Source of the DNA: Bog-756 sp963831535
GTDB taxonomy: Bacteria; Actinomycetota; Acidimicrobiia; Acidimicrobiales; RAAP-2
Reading direction: 5' to 3'
Assembly: GCA_963831535.1 (NCBI GenBank)
Contig: CAWHQP010000001.1
Coordinates: forward strand, 310,001-374,000
DNA length: 64,000 bases
Below, piece after piece: positions 29,844-39,437 of this stretch. The translations under genes were made by a program, and so were the position numbers. How positions within the stretch are numbered: position 1 is the stretch's first letter; every line of letters starts with the position of its first letter. The notes beneath the pieces are model-generated. The model did no database searches. It saw only the letters and a list, made by a program, of their open reading frames with translations, and was not told where the DNA came from.

Positions 29844-32605
29844 AGGGTCTCCAACCGGAGCTCGATCACCGGGGCCGTGGCCTCGATGAGGTCGGCCGCG
29901 GTTCCTTCGTCCAGGGGGACGTTGTAGTCGGCGGCCACCACCTTGCGCGGCAGCGAGGCGTCGGCCACCACGGTGTGGACCGTCGAGGTCGTGGCCGTCC
30001 GCACCCGGACCGAATCCCCGGCCACCACCCCGAGTTCGTCGAGGTCGAGGGGGTGGGCCCGAAGGGCTGAGGTCTGCACCAGCCCGGCCAGCGCCGGCAC
30101 CGAGGACACCGCCGCACCCCCGTCGTAGAGGACCCGGGAGGCGACCAGCCGGAACGAGTAACGGTCGTTCGGCACCACGTGGGGCACGTCGAGCTCCGCC
30201 GGCCCGGACAGCAGATCCGGGCGTGACAGGGCCCCGTCGCCCCGCACCTCGGCACCCCGGTCGGCGCCGACACCGGCCGTCGGAGCCTCGGCCAGTCCGG
30301 CTCGGGGTGGAGCCCCCTGTCGTTCCACTGACTCCACACCGGGGACGGCGATGGGGTCGAGGGGGGCCTGGGCGTTGCGGCGACCGAGGGTGACCGCGCT
30401 GGCCACCAGGGGGGCCACCACACCGTCCCCGGTCCCCGGTCCGTCGAGGACGGCCCGGGTGATCCCCCGGTACGCCGGGGCCAGGCGTTCGACCTCGTCC
30501 CAGACGTCCCCCACCGAGTCCAGGCCCAACTCGGCACCGAGGTGGACGGCCAGCTCCGAGGCGATCATCCAGTCGGGCCAGGCCTGGCCGGGCGGCACCA
30601 GCTTCTGGCCCAACCGGCTGATCCGACCCTCGAGATTGGTGGTGGTGCCCGAACGCTCGTGCGCCTCGGCGGCGGGCAGGACCACATCGGCCGCCTCGGT
30701 GACCGTGCCCGGCGCGGATGCCACCGCCACCACGAATTCGGCCCTCTCGAGAGCCCGCCGGGCCAGGCCGGCGTCGGGGAAGTCGCCCACCGGATCGGAA
30801 CCCAGCAGAACCAGCGAGCGGACTCGGACGCCCTCCTCGGGGGCATCGGCCGCCGCGGCCAGGATGCCGGCCGTGTCGCGTCCGCGCTGGCCGGGCACCG
30901 AGCCCCAGCCCTCGGTGAACCAGGCCCGTCCATCGTCGAGGGAGACACGACCGGGGAGGAGGCCCGGGGCCATCCCCATGTCCAGGGCGCCGTGCACGTT
31001 CCCGCGGCGGAGGCCACTGAGGAACCGGGCACCGGGGAGGGCACGGGCCAGGGCCTGGGCCGCGTCGGCCACCAGGGTCCCCTCCTCGGCCAGGGACGGC
31101 CGGCCCACCACCACCACCACGTTCTCGGCCGCGGCCAGCTCCCGGGCCCGGCTGAGGGCATCGGGGTCGAGGCCCGGCGGCGTCGGCGCCGTTGCGTCGA
31201 CCACCGCGTCGACCAGGCCGGTGGCCCTGCCGGGGCTGTAGCGGAGGGACGTCGTGGCGTACTCCGTCATGGCCGTCGCGGCCGGGGACAGCTCCACCAC
31301 GTGGAGGTCGCCGTCGACGACGGCCGACCGCAAGCGGAGGAATAGGACCGGGAGCTCCTCTCTGACGTCCCCACTCAGCAGGATCACCGTGTCGGCCGAG
31401 GCGGCCTGGTCGATGGTGGCCCGGGGCAGGCCGAGGACCACCTCGGCGGGAAGCCCGTCACCGAGCTGGGCGTCGACCGAGTCGGTGCCGAGCACGCCCT
31501 TGGCCAGCTTGGTCCAGGCGTAAGCCCCCTCATTGGTCAACCGTGCCCCGCCGATCACGCCCACCGATTCGGCGCCGTCGGCATCGACCGACTGGGTCAG
31601 GAGCTCGGCCACCGCCCCGAGCGCCTCGTGCCACGACACCGCCACCAACGTCCCGTCCTTCCGCACCATGGGCTCGGTGAGGCGGTCCTCGCTGTTCACG
31701 GCGTCGAAGGCGAAGCGGCCCTTGTCGCAGAGCCACCCGTGGTTCACCGGGTCGACGTCGATACCCAGTAGCCGCGTCACCCGGTTGGACGACGACTGGA
31801 CGGCCACCCGGCAGCCCACTGAACAGGTGGTGCAGGTGGACTCGACCTGGTCGAGGTCCCAGGGCCGGGCGGCGAACCGGTAGGGAGCTGCCGTCAGCGC
31901 GCCCACCGGACAGATCTGGACGGTGTTGCCGGAGAAGTAGGAGGCGAAGGGGAGCTCGGGGAAGGTGTTGACCTCGAGGTGCTCACCGCGCCCGATGAAG
32001 TCGATCTGGGCTTCGCCGGCAACCTCGTCGGCGAATCGGGTGCACCGGCTGCACTGGATGCAGCGCTCCCGGTCCAACAGCACCAGCTCCGAGATGGGGA
32101 TGGGCTTCTCGAAGTGGCGCTTCTCCTCCACGAACCGCGTCTCGCCCGGTCCGTAGGCCAGGGTCTGGTCCTGCAGGGGGCACTCGCCCCCCTTGTCGCA
32201 CACCGGGCAGTCGAGCGGGTGGTTGATGAGGAGGAACTCGAGCACTCCGTCCTGGGCCTTTTTCACCTTGTCGGAGTCGGTGACCACCTCGGAACCCGCC
32301 TGGACCTCGACGAAGCAGCTGGGCTGGAGGGACGCGCCTCGGGGACCGCTGACCTCGACGAGGCACATACGACACACACCGACCGACTTCATCCGTGGGT
32401 GGTAGCAGAACCGGGGAATGAAGGTCCCGGCCTTCTCGGCCGCGGCGATCAGCATCTCCCCCTTGTCCGCGGTGACCTGGCGCCCGTCCAGCGTGAAGGT
32501 GACCTGCTCTACCGGAGGGGTGACCGCCTCGGAGGCCACGGCATGCCCACCGCGGGCGGTGGCCACCGTGGTCTCCCCCGTGGGCGGGGTGGACTGCTCA
32601 CTCAT
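29840..32605 (-). CDS. nuoG: NADH-quinone oxidoreductase subunit G
   Basis: Electron-transferring subunit of the NADH module, 921 residues. N-terminal [2Fe-2S] ligands lie in CYHPRMKSVGVCRMC, the 4Fe-4S region in CPVCDKGGECPLQD, a further cluster in CIQCSRCTRF, and the molybdopterin-oxidoreductase-type cluster motif in CTTCSVGC. The rest is a molybdopterin-enzyme-like domain that holds no cofactor in complex I. The start overlaps the nuoF stop. Confidence 0.97.
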   Translation of the reverse strand: MSEQSTPPTGETTVATARGGHAVASEAVTPPVEQVTFTLDGRQVTADKGEMLIAAAEKAGTFIPRFCYHPRMKSVGVCRMCLVEVSGPRGASLQPSCFVEVQAGSEVVTDSDKVKKAQDGVLEFLLINHPLDCPVCDKGGECPLQDQTLAYGPGETRFVEEKRHFEKPIPISELVLLDRERCIQCSRCTRFADEVAGEAQIDFIGRGEHLEVNTFPELPFASYFSGNTVQICPVGALTAAPYRFAARPWDLDQVESTCTTCSVGCRVAVQSSSNRVTRLLGIDVDPVNHGWLCDKGRFAFDAVNSEDRLTEPMVRKDGTLVAVSWHEALGAVAELLTQSVDADGAESVGVIGGARLTNEGAYAWTKLAKGVLGTDSVDAQLGDGLPAEVVLGLPRATIDQAASADTVILLSGDVREELPVLFLRLRSAVVDGDLHVVELSPAATAMTEYATTSLRYSPGRATGLVDAVVDATAPTPPGLDPDALSRARELAAAENVVVVVGRPSLAEEGTLVADAAQALARALPGARFLSGLRRGNVHGALDMGMAPGLLPGRVSLDDGRAWFTEGWGSVPGQRGRDTAGILAAAADAPEEGVRVRSLVLLGSDPVGDFPDAGLARRALERAEFVVAVASAPGTVTEAADVVLPAAEAHERSGTTTNLEGRISRLGQKLVPPGQAWPDWMIASELAVHLGAELGLDSVGDVWDEVERLAPAYRGITRAVLDGPGTGDGVVAPLVASAVTLGRRNAQAPLDPIAVPGVESVERQGAPPRAGLAEAPTAGVGADRGAEVRGDGALSRPDLLSGPAELDVPHVVPNDRYSFRLVASRVLYDGGAAVSSVPALAGLVQTSALRAHPLDLDELGVVAGDSVRVRTATTSTVHTVVADASLPRKVVAADYNVPLDEGTAADLIEATAPVIELRLETL

Positions 32606-33902
32606 AGGGGCAGCCCCCTTCTTTGATGTGCACCAGGAACTCGTCGCGGAACATCTCGATGGCCGATCCGATGGACGAGGGGATGGATGGCCCGAGCACG
32701 CAGATGGTGGTCTGCTGCGGGGGCCAGGTCAGTCCGGGAGCAATGTTGTCGCAGGCGTCGAGGAGCAGATCGAGGTCCTCCTCGCGACCCTGGCCGGTCT
32801 CGATGCGCTCCATGATCTTCTCCAGCCATCCCGATCCCTCGCGGCACGGGGTGCACTGGCCGCACGACTCCTTGGCGAAGAACTTGGTGATGCGCCAGGC
32901 CGCCCGCACCGAACAGGTGTGGTCGTCCATGACCACGATGGACCCGGACCCGAGCATGGATCCCGCGGCGGCCACCTCGTCCTGGCCCAGGGGCAGGTCG
33001 ATCTGGTCCGGACCGAACCAGGGCGCCGATACCCCGCCGGGGATGAAGGCCTTCAGCTCCCGGCCGTGCGGGATCCCGCCGCCCAGCACGGGGGCGTTGA
33101 TCAGGTCGTTGAAGGTGGTCTTGACCATCTCCAGCTCGAAGACACCCGGGTTGTTGACGTGCCCGGCCAGGGCGAACAGCCGGGTTCCGGTCGAGCGTCC
33201 CTCGCCGAGGGCGGCGAAGGCCTCGCCCCCGTTGGTCACGATCCAGGGCAGGTTGGACATGGTCTCCACGTTGTTGACCACGGTGGGCTCGCCGTAGAGA
33301 CCGATGGCGGCGGGGAAGAACGGTGGCTTGATCCGGGGGAAGCCCCGCTTGCCCTCGAGCGACTCGAGCAGCGCGGTCTCCTCCCCGCAGATGTAGGCGC
33401 CCGCACCGGGATGGACCACCACGTCCACCGAGAACCCAGACCCGAAGATGTCCGCCCCCACCGCTCCGTGCCCATAGGCGTCGTTGAGGGCGGCCTGCAC
33501 CCGCTCGAGGCCCAGGGCGAACTCGCCCCGGATAAAGATGAACACCCGGGTGACCTGCAGGGCATAGGCGGCGATGACCACACCCTCGACGAGCTGGTGG
33601 GGGTCCCGCTCCACCAACAGGTGATCCTTGAAGGTGGCCGGCTCGCTCTCGTCGCCGTTCACCACCAGGTAGGTCACCGGGCTCTTCCGGAGCATGGACC
33701 ATTTGCGTCCGGCGGGGAATCCGGCCCCACCCCGTCCGAGCAGGCTCGCAGTGTCGACCTCGGCCGCCACCGCCTCCGGGGTCATGGTGAGCGCCTTGCG
33801 CAGTCCCTCGTAGCCCCCGGTGGCCAGGTAGCGCGCCAGGGTGTGGGAGTCGGCGTGATCCAGCCGGCTGGTGACGATCTTGGGTGGATCGGTGATGGCC
33901 AT
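32598..33902 (-). CDS. nuoF: NADH-quinone oxidoreductase subunit F
   Basis: NADH- and FMN-binding subunit, 434 residues. The NADH-binding glycine loop GRGGAGFPAGRKWSM lies near residue 57, the FMN-site segment GAGAYICGEETALLESLEG near 167, and the N3 [4Fe-4S] motif ESCGQCTPCREG near 345. The start codon directly adjoins nuoE. Confidence 0.98.
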   Translation of the reverse strand: MAITDPPKIVTSRLDHADSHTLARYLATGGYEGLRKALTMTPEAVAAEVDTASLLGRGGAGFPAGRKWSMLRKSPVTYLVVNGDESEPATFKDHLLVERDPHQLVEGVVIAAYALQVTRVFIFIRGEFALGLERVQAALNDAYGHGAVGADIFGSGFSVDVVVHPGAGAYICGEETALLESLEGKRGFPRIKPPFFPAAIGLYGEPTVVNNVETMSNLPWIVTNGGEAFAALGEGRSTGTRLFALAGHVNNPGVFELEMVKTTFNDLINAPVLGGGIPHGRELKAFIPGGVSAPWFGPDQIDLPLGQDEVAAAGSMLGSGSIVVMDDHTCSVRAAWRITKFFAKESCGQCTPCREGSGWLEKIMERIETGQGREEDLDLLLDACDNIAPGLTWPPQQTTICVLGPSIPSSIGSAIEMFRDEFLVHIKEGGCPYE

Positions 33903-34633
33903 CAGCTGCCGCCTCCCCCACCGGCCGGAGCACCGGCGGCCTTGGCCGCTTCCGCTTCGGCGGCCCGGGCCGCCTGGGCCTCGGCCATGGCCGCCCGTTC
34001 GGCCGCCACCCGTTCGGGATCGGCCATGAGGCCGTTGGTCCGCTTGACCCGGTTGAGCGTGCCGTGCGAGGGGATGTCCGCCGACCGGGTGCCGGCCCGC
34101 AGGTCAGCCACGAGGGCGTCGAAGCTGTCGGCCGTCTGGGCCCCCACGAACCGGTGATTGACCTGCACGCAGGGAGCGCGGTCACAGTCGGCCAGGCATT
34201 CGGCCTCTTCGAGGGTGATGACCCCGTCCGCGGTGGTGCCCCCGGCGTTCACCCCGAGGGACGCCTCGGCGTGCTCCAGCAACTCGGCCGCTCCGCCCAG
34301 CAGGCAGGCGATGTTGGTGCACACGGCCACCACGTGGCTGCCCACCGGCTCGGTGTGGAGCATGTCGTAGAACGAGGCCGTGCCCAACACCTCGGTGGGA
34401 GTGACCCCGACCAGCGAACCGATATCCACCATCGCCTCGGCGGTCAGCCAGCCGTCCTGCTCCTGGGCCAGGTGACAGAGGGGGATGAGGGCCGAGCGGG
34501 GCTCGGGATAGAGGGCGATGAGGCGCCGGGCCTCGGCCAACGTGTCGGCAGACAGGTGGCTGGGTTCGGGGGCCCGGTTGGCCCCGGCGCGCCGGGGGGC
34601 TCCCACCGGTGTGGGGGTGGCCTGGTCGGTCAC
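33902..34633 (-). CDS. nuoE: NADH-quinone oxidoreductase subunit E
   Basis: Carries the [2Fe-2S] cluster N1a. The ligand pattern is C-x4-C in CTNIAC and C-x3-C in CLADC, as expected. GTG at 34633 is chosen because it overlaps the nuoD stop (GTGA) and the conserved helical part follows within 40 residues, giving 243 residues. A C-terminal tail rich in Ala, Glu and Gly (about 40 residues) is an unusual extension that may be helical. Confidence 0.95.
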   Translation of the reverse strand: MTDQATPTPVGAPRRAGANRAPEPSHLSADTLAEARRLIALYPEPRSALIPLCHLAQEQDGWLTAEAMVDIGSLVGVTPTEVLGTASFYDMLHTEPVGSHVVAVCTNIACLLGGAAELLEHAEASLGVNAGGTTADGVITLEEAECLADCDRAPCVQVNHRFVGAQTADSFDALVADLRAGTRSADIPSHGTLNRVKRTNGLMADPERVAAERAAMAEAQAARAAEAEAAKAAGAPAGGGGGS

Positions 34634-36075
34634 CGGTCCACCTCCCCCATCACCGGGTCGACCGAGGAGCAGACGGCCACGGCGTCGGCCAGCAGGCCAC
34701 CCCGCATCATGAGGGGAAGGCCCTGGAGGTTGACGAAGCTCGGTCCCCGGATGTGCATCCGGTAGGGCTTCGGTGATCCGTCGGCCACCAGGTAACAACC
34801 CAGCTCACCGCGCGGCGACTCGATGGCCACGTACACCTCGCCCTCGGGCACCTTGAAGCCCTCGGTGAACACCTTGAAGTGGTGGATGAGGGCCTCCATC
34901 GATTCGTCGATCCGGCCCCGCGGGGGCGGCGTCACCTTCTTGTCCTGGACCCGGTAGTCGCCGGCCGGCATCCTCTCCACGATCTGGCGGATGATCCGGA
35001 TGGACTCGCGGATCTCGTTGAGCCGGATCGAGTACCGGTCGAAGTTGTCACCGTACGTCCCGACGATCACATCGAAGTCCACCTCGTCGTAGCGGAGGTA
35101 GGGCATGGAGCGGCGCAGGTCCCAGGGCACCCCGGTCGATCGGAGGATGGGCCCGGTGAGGGAGAGGGCGAGGGCCTCCTCGGCCGACAGGCCGCCGATG
35201 CCCTCCGAACGACGGCGGAACACCGGTTGGCCCGTGAGCAGTTCGTCGTACTCGTCCGTGCGGGGCAGGACGGTGTCGCAGATGATGGTGACGTCGTCCT
35301 CCCACCCGTCGGGGAGATCGGCGGCGGTGCCGCCCGGGCGGATGAAGTTGTGGTTCATCCGCAGCCCGGTGGTCTTCTCGAAGAAGGCCAGGATCATCTC
35401 CCGCTCGCGGAAGCCGTAGATCATCATGGAGGTGGACCCGATGTCCATGCCGTTGGTGGCCATCCACATGAGGTGGGAGGAGACCCGGTTGAGCTCGACC
35501 AGGAGCATGCGGATCCAGTCGGACCGGGGCGGCATCTCCACGCCGAGGAGGGCCTCGACGGCCAGGGACAGCACCAGCTCGTTGTGCAGCGGGGCCAGGT
35601 AGTCCATGCGGGTGACGTTGGTGGAGCCCTGGACGTAGGTGAGCTCCTCGGCCGTCTTCTCCATGCCGGTGTGGAGGTAGCCGATGACCGGCTTGGTCCG
35701 CAGCACCGTCTCCCCGTCCAGCTCCAGCATGAGCCGCAGCACCCCGTGGGTGGACGGGTGCTGGGGCCCCATGTTGATGATCATGGTCTCGTCGTCGGAC
35801 TGCTCGATGTCGATGTCGGAGGGATCGACGGCCACACCCTCGGGGAGCCGCAGGACCGCGCCCACCTCCCTGCGCAGCTCGGAAGGATCGGTCTCCGAGC
35901 GCCGGATCAGCTCCTGGGGTCCCTCGGAGGTCTCGGCCACCAGCCCCTCGGCCCTGCCGTCGGGACCCGGCGCGAGAAAGGAGTCCCCCGAGAGCGGTGG
36001 GTGGAGCACCGTGTCAGGATGGGCCTCGCCGATTCCTGTGTCGTCCTCGGGCGGGGTGGCCGTCACATCGCTCAT
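34630..36075 (-). CDS. nuoD: NADH-quinone oxidoreductase subunit D
   Basis: 49-kDa subunit forming the quinone site with NuoB. The core begins around residue 100 with INMGPQHPSTHGVLRLMLELDGE and includes GYLHTGMEKTAEEL, MDYLAPLHNEL and GELGCYLVADGSPKPYRMHIR. A 95-residue acidic N-terminal extension precedes it, so the protein is 481 rather than about 400-440 residues. The start overlaps the nuoC stop. Confidence 0.96.
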   Translation of the reverse strand: MSDVTATPPEDDTGIGEAHPDTVLHPPLSGDSFLAPGPDGRAEGLVAETSEGPQELIRRSETDPSELRREVGAVLRLPEGVAVDPSDIDIEQSDDETMIINMGPQHPSTHGVLRLMLELDGETVLRTKPVIGYLHTGMEKTAEELTYVQGSTNVTRMDYLAPLHNELVLSLAVEALLGVEMPPRSDWIRMLLVELNRVSSHLMWMATNGMDIGSTSMMIYGFREREMILAFFEKTTGLRMNHNFIRPGGTAADLPDGWEDDVTIICDTVLPRTDEYDELLTGQPVFRRRSEGIGGLSAEEALALSLTGPILRSTGVPWDLRRSMPYLRYDEVDFDVIVGTYGDNFDRYSIRLNEIRESIRIIRQIVERMPAGDYRVQDKKVTPPPRGRIDESMEALIHHFKVFTEGFKVPEGEVYVAIESPRGELGCYLVADGSPKPYRMHIRGPSFVNLQGLPLMMRGGLLADAVAVCSSVDPVMGEVDR

Positions 36076-36599
36076 CGCGGACCCGGTGCCCCCTTGAACT
36101 GGACCGGCACCCGGCCCACCCCGTAGTCCTTGCGCAGCGGATGGCCCTCCCAGTCCTCGGGCAGGAGGATGCGGGTCATGTCCGGGTGGCCGACGAAGAG
36201 GACGCCGAACAGGTCGTAGGCCTCACGCTCCATGGCCTCCACTCCGGGGTACAGCTCGAAGAGGGTCGGGACCTCGGCGTCGCCCTCGGGCACCTGCACC
36301 CGCACCCGCACCCTGCGGGCCTGGCTCAGCGAGAGCAGGTTGACCACCACCTCGAACCGCTCCGGGTGTACCCCGTCGGGCAGGCGCCGTGACGGGTGGG
36401 TCAGGTAGTCGACTGCGCACAGGTCGGCACACATCTCGAAGCCGCCGTCCTTGTACTCCCCCACCACCCCGAGGTACTGCTCCCGGGTGGGGAAGACGAC
36501 CTCTTGGCTCGGTCGTCCCGGTACCCGTGACGACCCGCCGCCCGATCCGCTGGCTCCCGTCGGCTCGTCGACCACGCCGATGGCGGCGTCCGGGCTCAC
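36072..36599 (-). CDS. nuoC: NADH-quinone oxidoreductase subunit C
   Basis: 30-kDa subunit of the connecting module, 175 residues. The signature EREAYDLFGVLFVGHPDMTRILLPEDWEGHPLRKDYG is complete; it is the family's best-conserved block. Both ends overlap neighbours by 4 bp, which shows tight coupling with nuoB and nuoD. Confidence 0.96.
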   Translation of the reverse strand: MSPDAAIGVVDEPTGASGSGGGSSRVPGRPSQEVVFPTREQYLGVVGEYKDGGFEMCADLCAVDYLTHPSRRLPDGVHPERFEVVVNLLSLSQARRVRVRVQVPEGDAEVPTLFELYPGVEAMEREAYDLFGVLFVGHPDMTRILLPEDWEGHPLRKDYGVGRVPVQFKGAPGPR

Positions 36600-37267
36600 A
36601 GGGGCTCGCCCACACTGCGGGCGATCACCGGGTTGCGCTTCGGCGTCCCGAGATGGACGGCGTCCGGCCGGTCCGGGGTCCAGCCCGTCGTGGTCTCGTC
36701 GGCGTGCGTACGGGCATCATCGGTGTCGACGCCCTCGTCGTGCCCCTCGGATCCGTCCTGGGGGCCGTCAGTGGCCGGCCGCAGCTCCACGGGCTGACGG
36801 TGGGTGATGTCGTTGGTGCGGACCTTCTCGTGCAGGGTCAGGATGGCGTGCATGAGGGTCTCGGGCGTCGGAGGACAGCCGGGGGCGTAGACGTCCACCG
36901 GGACGATCTGGTCCACGCCCTGGACGATGGCGTAGTTGTTGAACATGCCCCCCGTGCTGGCGCACACGCCCATGGACAACACCCACTTGGGCTCCATCAT
37001 CTGGTCGTAGACCTGGCGGAGTACCGGAGCCATCTTCTGCGACACGCGACCGGCCACGATCATGAGGTCGGCCTGGCGCGGGGAGGCCCGGAACACTTCC
37101 ATCCCGAAGCGGGCCAGATCGAAGTCGGCGGCCCCCACCGACATCATCTCGATGGCACAGCAGGCCAACCCGAAGGTGGCCGGCCACATGGAGTACGTCC
37201 GCGCCCACTTGACCAGATCCTCCAGGCGACCGGTGAGGAAGTTGTGCTGCAGGTCTTCGAGACCCAT
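36596..37267 (-). CDS. nuoB: NADH-quinone oxidoreductase subunit B
   Basis: Holds the terminal [4Fe-4S] cluster N2 next to quinone. The vicinal cysteines of GLACCAIEMM (about residues 34-43), the Cys of SMGVCASTGG and the Cys of YAPGCPPTPE are all present. The C-terminal 60 residues are an acidic hydrophilic extension beyond the conserved core, giving 223 residues in total. Confidence 0.97.
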   Translation of the reverse strand: MGLEDLQHNFLTGRLEDLVKWARTYSMWPATFGLACCAIEMMSVGAADFDLARFGMEVFRASPRQADLMIVAGRVSQKMAPVLRQVYDQMMEPKWVLSMGVCASTGGMFNNYAIVQGVDQIVPVDVYAPGCPPTPETLMHAILTLHEKVRTNDITHRQPVELRPATDGPQDGSEGHDEGVDTDDARTHADETTTGWTPDRPDAVHLGTPKRNPVIARSVGEPL

Positions 37268-37288
37268 GGACCGCCGCCTCTCTCGCTT

Positions 37289-37852
37289 CTACGCGGCGCG
37301 GCCGGGTCCGCTCGGCGCGGTGGCCGGCTCTCCGGTCGTCGGGGCGTCTGGGTCGGTGGTCACGGGAGCAGCCGGATCCGTCGGGGACCTCGTCCCCACC
37401 CGCCGCGAGGTGCCGGGACCCCCCGGTCCGGCGCTGATGCGGGCGATGGTCGACTCGGAGGTCCGGGAAGGCAGGGCGGTGACCAGATGCTTGGCCGGAC
37501 CCCAACTGAGGGCCCCGTTGCTCACGAGGAATAGGAACGAGATGAAGACCACGGCGGCGAACACCACCACCTCGACCAGGCCGAAGCTCCCCAACTGGTG
37601 GAAGATCACCGCCCACGGGTAGAGGAAGACGATCTCGATGTCGAAGATGATGAAGATCATGGCCACCAGGTAGAAGCGGACCGGGAAGCGCGTGGGGGGC
37701 TCGATGCCCGGGACGATGCCGCACTCGTAGGGCGCCAGCTTGGCCGCGGTAGGACGCTTGGTCGGGGCCATGAGGGCCGACGCCACGAAGGAGAGGGCGG
37801 CGAACAGGAACCCGAGGATGATGAGGATCAGAATGGGCAGATAGTCGTCCAC
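37289..37852 (-). CDS. nuoA: NADH-quinone oxidoreductase subunit A
   Basis: First gene of the nuo operon. Three membrane helices; the loop KLAPYECGIVP holds the conserved Cys, and FYLVAMIFIIFDIEIVFLYPWAV is the hallmark second helix. The 187 residues include a Pro/Thr-rich tail of about 60 residues. It starts at a GTG (37852). A TAAAAA tract lies a few bases upstream, so the transcript may be nearly leaderless; there is no clear ribosome-binding site. Confidence 0.95.
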   Translation of the reverse strand: MDDYLPILILIILGFLFAALSFVASALMAPTKRPTAAKLAPYECGIVPGIEPPTRFPVRFYLVAMIFIIFDIEIVFLYPWAVIFHQLGSFGLVEVVVFAAVVFISFLFLVSNGALSWGPAKHLVTALPSRTSESTIARISAGPGGPGTSRRVGTRSPTDPAAPVTTDPDAPTTGEPATAPSGPGRAA

Positions 37853-37962
37853 AGGGACTTGTTTTTACCACGCAGCCCTTCGTGCAAGCACATCGACGGT
37901 GAGGTGGCCGGTCGACTGCGATTCCCGTCCCGACCGGTGTGCCGTGCCGGTGGCACCCCACC

Positions 37963-37968
37963 TAGCAT
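37963..37968 (+). promoter_or_regulatory. Putative -10 element TAGCAT
   Basis: It fits TAnnnT and ends 8 nt before the GTG at 37977, compatible with leaderless expression of the flavoprotein gene. No -35 is evident. Confidence 0.25.
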
Positions 37969-37976
37969 TGGTGTCC

Positions 37977-39365
37977 GTGAGCCCCACCAACCCCATCCCT
38001 GCGGACGCCCCTGCGGACGGCCCCCCGACCGACTCCCCGGGCCGTGCCACCCGCGGATCGCGGGCTGCGGGCACCCCCGACCACGAGCACGACGTCCTGG
38101 TGGTGGGAGGGGGCCCGGCCGGCTCGGCCTGCGCCTACTGGCTGGCCGAGGCGGGCTGGGACGTGGCCCTGGTGGAGAAAAAAGAGTTCCCCCGGGTCAA
38201 GACCTGCGGCGACGGCCTGACCCCGCGCTCGGTGCGCCAGATCGCCGACATGGGCATCGAGGGGTCCCTGGCCGGGGCCCACCGGTACACCGGACTGCGG
38301 GCCCACGCCTTCGGCCGGGTCCTGGACCTCCCCTGGCCCGAGCACCCGACCTTCCCCTCCTACGGCTATGTGATCACGAGACACGACCTGGACGGGATCG
38401 TCAGCGACCGGGCCGCCAAGGCCGGCGCCACCGTGTGGCAGGGAACCGAGGCGGTCGAACCGATCCTGGACGACGATGCCCCGGGCGAGACGGGGACTCC
38501 GGAGACCCCGCTCCCTTCCTGTGTGGGGGCCGTGGTCACGGACAAGTCCACCCGGGCCGTCCGCTCCATCCGGGCCCGCTATGTGGTCGTGGCCGACGGG
38601 GCCAACTCGAGGTTCGGCCGGGCCCTCGGAACGGCACGCCACCGCGACCTGCCCATGGGCATGGCCCTGCGCGGCTACTACACCTCACCGGGCCACGACC
38701 AACCCTTCATCGAGTCGCATCTCGACATCAGGGACGGCGACGGCGGCGTGGTCCCCGGGTACGGGTGGATCTTCCCGCTGGGCGACGGCCGGGTCAACGT
38801 CGGGGTGGGCCTGCTGTCCACCGACCGGCGGTGGAAGGGCGTCAACACCTCCACGCTGATGGAACACTTCGTGGCCTACGCGCCGAAGGAGTGGGAGCTG
38901 TCGGCGGCGACGTCCCTCGGCCCCCCCACCGGCGGGAAGCTCCCCATGGGACTGGCCGTCGGTCCCCGCGTCGGAGCCACCACCCTGGTGGTGGGCGATG
39001 CCGGCGGCTCGATCAACCCCTTCAACGGGGAGGGCATCGCCTACGGCTACGAGACCGGGCGGCTGGCCGCGGCCTGCCTCGGGGAGGCCCTGTCGGGCGA
39101 CGGGGTCGAGGCCCTGGTCCGCTACGAGACCCGCCTCGAGGACGCCTACGGTCTCTACTACCGGGTGGCCCGGGCCTTCATCCGGGTCATCAGCCGCCCC
39201 GAGCTCATGCAGTTGTGCGTGGGGACGGGCATCCGCAACGAACCACTGATGAGCTGGATCCTCCGCATCATGGCCAATCTGCTCCGCCCGGACGAGACCG
39301 GACCGGCCGAGGCCGCCTACCGGGCTCTCGCCGCCATCGCCCGCAGGGTCCCCGAGGCGGTCTGA
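37977..39365 (+). CDS. Geranylgeranyl-reductase-family FAD oxidoreductase
   Basis: 462 residues. The FAD-binding motif VLVVGGGPAGSACAYWLAEAGWDVALVEKKEFPR begins near residue 40 and the second FAD block GDAGGSINPFNGEGIAYGYETG near 340; CGDGL follows the first, as in the geranylgeranyl reductase/MenJ group. These enzymes reduce isoprenoid double bonds, for example on the menaquinone tail. Its place next to complex I makes a quinone role attractive, but this is inference. GTG 37971 is an alternative start. Confidence 0.85.
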   Translation: MSPTNPIPADAPADGPPTDSPGRATRGSRAAGTPDHEHDVLVVGGGPAGSACAYWLAEAGWDVALVEKKEFPRVKTCGDGLTPRSVRQIADMGIEGSLAGAHRYTGLRAHAFGRVLDLPWPEHPTFPSYGYVITRHDLDGIVSDRAAKAGATVWQGTEAVEPILDDDAPGETGTPETPLPSCVGAVVTDKSTRAVRSIRARYVVVADGANSRFGRALGTARHRDLPMGMALRGYYTSPGHDQPFIESHLDIRDGDGGVVPGYGWIFPLGDGRVNVGVGLLSTDRRWKGVNTSTLMEHFVAYAPKEWELSAATSLGPPTGGKLPMGLAVGPRVGATTLVVGDAGGSINPFNGEGIAYGYETGRLAAACLGEALSGDGVEALVRYETRLEDAYGLYYRVARAFIRVISRPELMQLCVGTGIRNEPLMSWILRIMANLLRPDETGPAEAAYRALAAIARRVPEAV

Positions 39366-39437
39366 GCGGTCACCACCGGCGACACGGGACGACGGAACCG
39401 TGAGGCAGCCGCAGCCTGACGTCCCGGGTCTGGAGGC

